From positions 1 through 12,952 of the forward strand of contig JAGLYS010000054.1 in assembly GCA_023132105.1 (NCBI GenBank): a DNA stretch of 12,952 bases, given 5' to 3'. The position numbers and the translations under genes were made by a program. The notes below the pieces were generated by a model. That model was not told where the DNA came from. It was given only the letters and a program-made list of their open reading frames with translations, and did no database searches. The DNA is from Caldifarciminota bacterium. GTDB lineage: Bacteria > Hydrothermota > 32-111 > QNBC01. How positions within the stretch are numbered: position 1 is the stretch's first letter; each line of letters begins with the position of its first letter. Of this stretch, positions 11,899 through 12,952 are shown in pieces.

Positions 11899-12156
11899 GT
11901 GAAAACCATGAATGATGGAGAAAAACCGAAGTCGGAAAAAAGAAAGAAAGTAGAGAAAGTTGGATGGTTTATAGCATTTATAACCATCATCCTGTTCGTA
12001 TCTTTTACATCATACTTCATATATGTACTCGGACAAGAAACCATCACATTGCACACCATAACATTTGCATTTGTGATAACCTTCTACCCTGTGGCAACTT
12101 TTATATTAGGGATGTTCCTAATAATGAAGATGAAAGTATATCCATTGAGGGATTAG
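11899..12156 (+). CDS. Small membrane protein with two transmembrane segments
   Basis: An 85-aa protein, no family recognised. The basic N-terminus (KPKSEKRKKVEK) is followed by two hydrophobic helices, about 23-44 (GWFIAFITIILFVSFTSYFI) and 54-77, and a short basic end. By the positive-inside rule both termini should be cytoplasmic. The GTG at 11899 would give a leaderless mRNA at the same 31-nt distance from TATA as the 6853 gene. The alternative is ATG 11908, with AGGTGA 5 nt upstream, giving 82 aa. I keep GTG but the choice is close. Another + strand frame over 11964-12200 is open but overlaps out of phase and is disregarded. Confidence 0.7.
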   Translation: MKTMNDGEKPKSEKRKKVEKVGWFIAFITIILFVSFTSYFIYVLGQETITLHTITFAFVITFYPVATFILGMFLIMKMKVYPLRD

Positions 12157-12166
12157 AGGGTTATAA

Positions 12167-12460
12167 ATGGCTGAACCAAGTAATGAATGTTACACAATGA
12201 TGCACTCCATTTGGGAGATACTTGATAAAGTAGATCCCAATCTTAATAAATTCAGTGTGAATGCAGTAAAGTTAGGCAAGTTAATCAAAAGACAACGATT
12301 AAAATCTAAACACACTTTAGGACAAAGTGAAATTCATTACTACACCAAACTCTTGGTAGAAGTATTCAAGAATTGGGCTGATTATGGTCATAGGGATTGG
12401 AAGGTAAGGCAAAGGAATCCATCTACCACCTTTACAGTTCTTTTTGAAAGGAAGGATTGA
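12167..12460 (+). CDS. Hypothetical protein, 97 aa, basic
   Basis: Unrecognised soluble protein. ATG 12167 has GAGGG about 6 nt upstream, 10 nt after the preceding stop codon. An N-terminal helical part (MMHSIWEILDKVDPNLNKF) leads to a basic helix (LGKLIKRQRLKSKHTLG), then a Tyr/Trp-containing helix (YYTKLLVEVFKNWADYG) and a Lys/Arg-rich strand pair that could be a wing. This order is compatible with a winged-helix DNA-binding domain but is not diagnostic. Confidence 0.65.
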   Translation: MAEPSNECYTMMHSIWEILDKVDPNLNKFSVNAVKLGKLIKRQRLKSKHTLGQSEIHYYTKLLVEVFKNWADYGHRDWKVRQRNPSTTFTVLFERKD

Positions 12461-12464
12461 TATT

Positions 12465-12926
12465 GTGTATATATGGGAATTATTTGGAGTTAATGAAACT
12501 GGAATGCTATTATTCTTATCATTAATGATGATGCCCATTCTAATTATGTGGATAACTGCATTATGTAGTAATCCATATTGGATAAAATTAAATAATAGGC
12601 AAAGAAACTATTGGATTATAGCATCCATAACTGGCACTTTAATTCCATTACAAACTTTTTTCATTATAGTTCTATCAATTGTTCCAAAAACAATATCAAG
12701 TCTTGATTATTATGCCGAAACAGAAAATCTAAATATGATACTATTAATTGGATTAATAGTTTTGCTAATTAATATATTGAATATATTGGATGTAGTAAAA
12801 TATAAAAAAATGAACAAAATCTATGGTTATTGCTTGGGTATATGGAAACAAACTCTTAAAGATGAATTAGGCATTAATTTATCATTAAAAGAAGAAAAGG
12901 CGGGGGAAAATAATGAAAAAGCATGA
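12465..12926 (+). CDS. Membrane protein with three transmembrane segments
   Basis: A 153-aa protein of unknown function. GTG 12465 is preferred: GGAAGGATT lies upstream and the start falls just after the previous stop codon (12458-12460). A TTG at 12444 would overlap that gene. Hydrophobic segments are about residues 12-33 (Leu/Met-rich, MLLFLSLMMM), 50-73 and 92-111, with a basic loop NNRQRNY between the first two and a charged cytoplasmic-looking tail. Its last 14 nt overlap the start of the next gene. Confidence 0.7.
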   Translation: MYIWELFGVNETGMLLFLSLMMMPILIMWITALCSNPYWIKLNNRQRNYWIIASITGTLIPLQTFFIIVLSIVPKTISSLDYYAETENLNMILLIGLIVLLINILNILDVVKYKKMNKIYGYCLGIWKQTLKDELGINLSLKEEKAGENNEKA

Positions 12927-12952
12927 GTATAGATTTTGGGATTTGATAAATA
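12913..12952 (+). CDS. Start of a further gene, cut by the window end
   Basis: ATG 12913 with a GGGGG-containing ribosome site (CGGGGGAAAATA) directly upstream. Only 13 codons are visible (MKKHEYRFWDLIN). It overlaps the end of the membrane-protein gene out of phase. Nothing can be said about function. Confidence 0.5.
   Translation, partial: MKKHEYRFWDLIN

Noticed and set aside
11964..12200. Second plus-strand frame overlapping the small membrane protein
   Set aside because: Overlaps both neighbours out of phase, lacks a start signal, and has an unlikely His/Cys-rich composition produced by frame shift of a membrane gene.

Overview
The window looks like part of an AT-rich archaeal mobile element: an integrated or free plasmid, or a provirus. 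The archaeal reading rests on TATA boxes followed about 31 nt later by start codons with no room for a leader, GGTGAT/GGAGAT-type ribosome binding sites, a small histone-fold-like protein, and a XerA-like recombinase core. No rRNA, tRNA or universal housekeeping gene was recognised, so no genus is assigned. All well-supported genes are on the + strand, mostly packed with ATGA or TAATG overlaps.

Left block (1-4553): a DNA methyltransferase whose 5' end lies outside the window, a zinc-ribbon protein, a small CCCGHG protein, a hairpin-rich gap, and a tyrosine recombinase reduced to its catalytic domain. A tight set follows: a two-CxxC protein, a histone-fold-like protein, a zinc-ribbon/PD-(D/E)XK-type predicted nuclease, a zinc-ribbon membrane protein and a 70-aa unknown. 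This block reads as DNA modification, integration and DNA handling.

Middle (4554-6802): about 1 kb of AT-rich non-coding DNA full of inverted repeats, including a perfect 28-bp palindrome and three more hairpins just upstream of a lone TnpB gene (IS605/IS607 OrfB type, no TnpA). The TnpB has Gly where the usual RuvC-II Glu sits. The non-coding stretch could be a replication origin, a transposon end, or both.

Right block A (6853-10297) starts at a palindromic TATA promoter: a protein with an internal duplication, an ATPase whose Walker A loop is split by a 140-aa mini-intein, a YdjM-like membrane protein, a small zinc ribbon and a YopX-family protein. The duplicated protein, ATPase and membrane protein are candidate DNA-translocation or packaging parts (inference). 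Block B (10355-11717): a winged-helix-like protein, an HELGH metallopeptidase and a GNAT acetyltransferase, translationally coupled. Block C (11899 to the end) is driven by a second copy of the palindromic TATA promoter, preceded by two 36/37-bp direct repeats. It encodes two small membrane proteins, an unknown basic protein and the start of a further gene.

The most notable points are the split P-loop, the shared palindromic promoter (with a third, opposite-strand relative at 4867-4883), the repeat pair before block C, the hairpin run before tnpB, and the histone-fold/nuclease pair.
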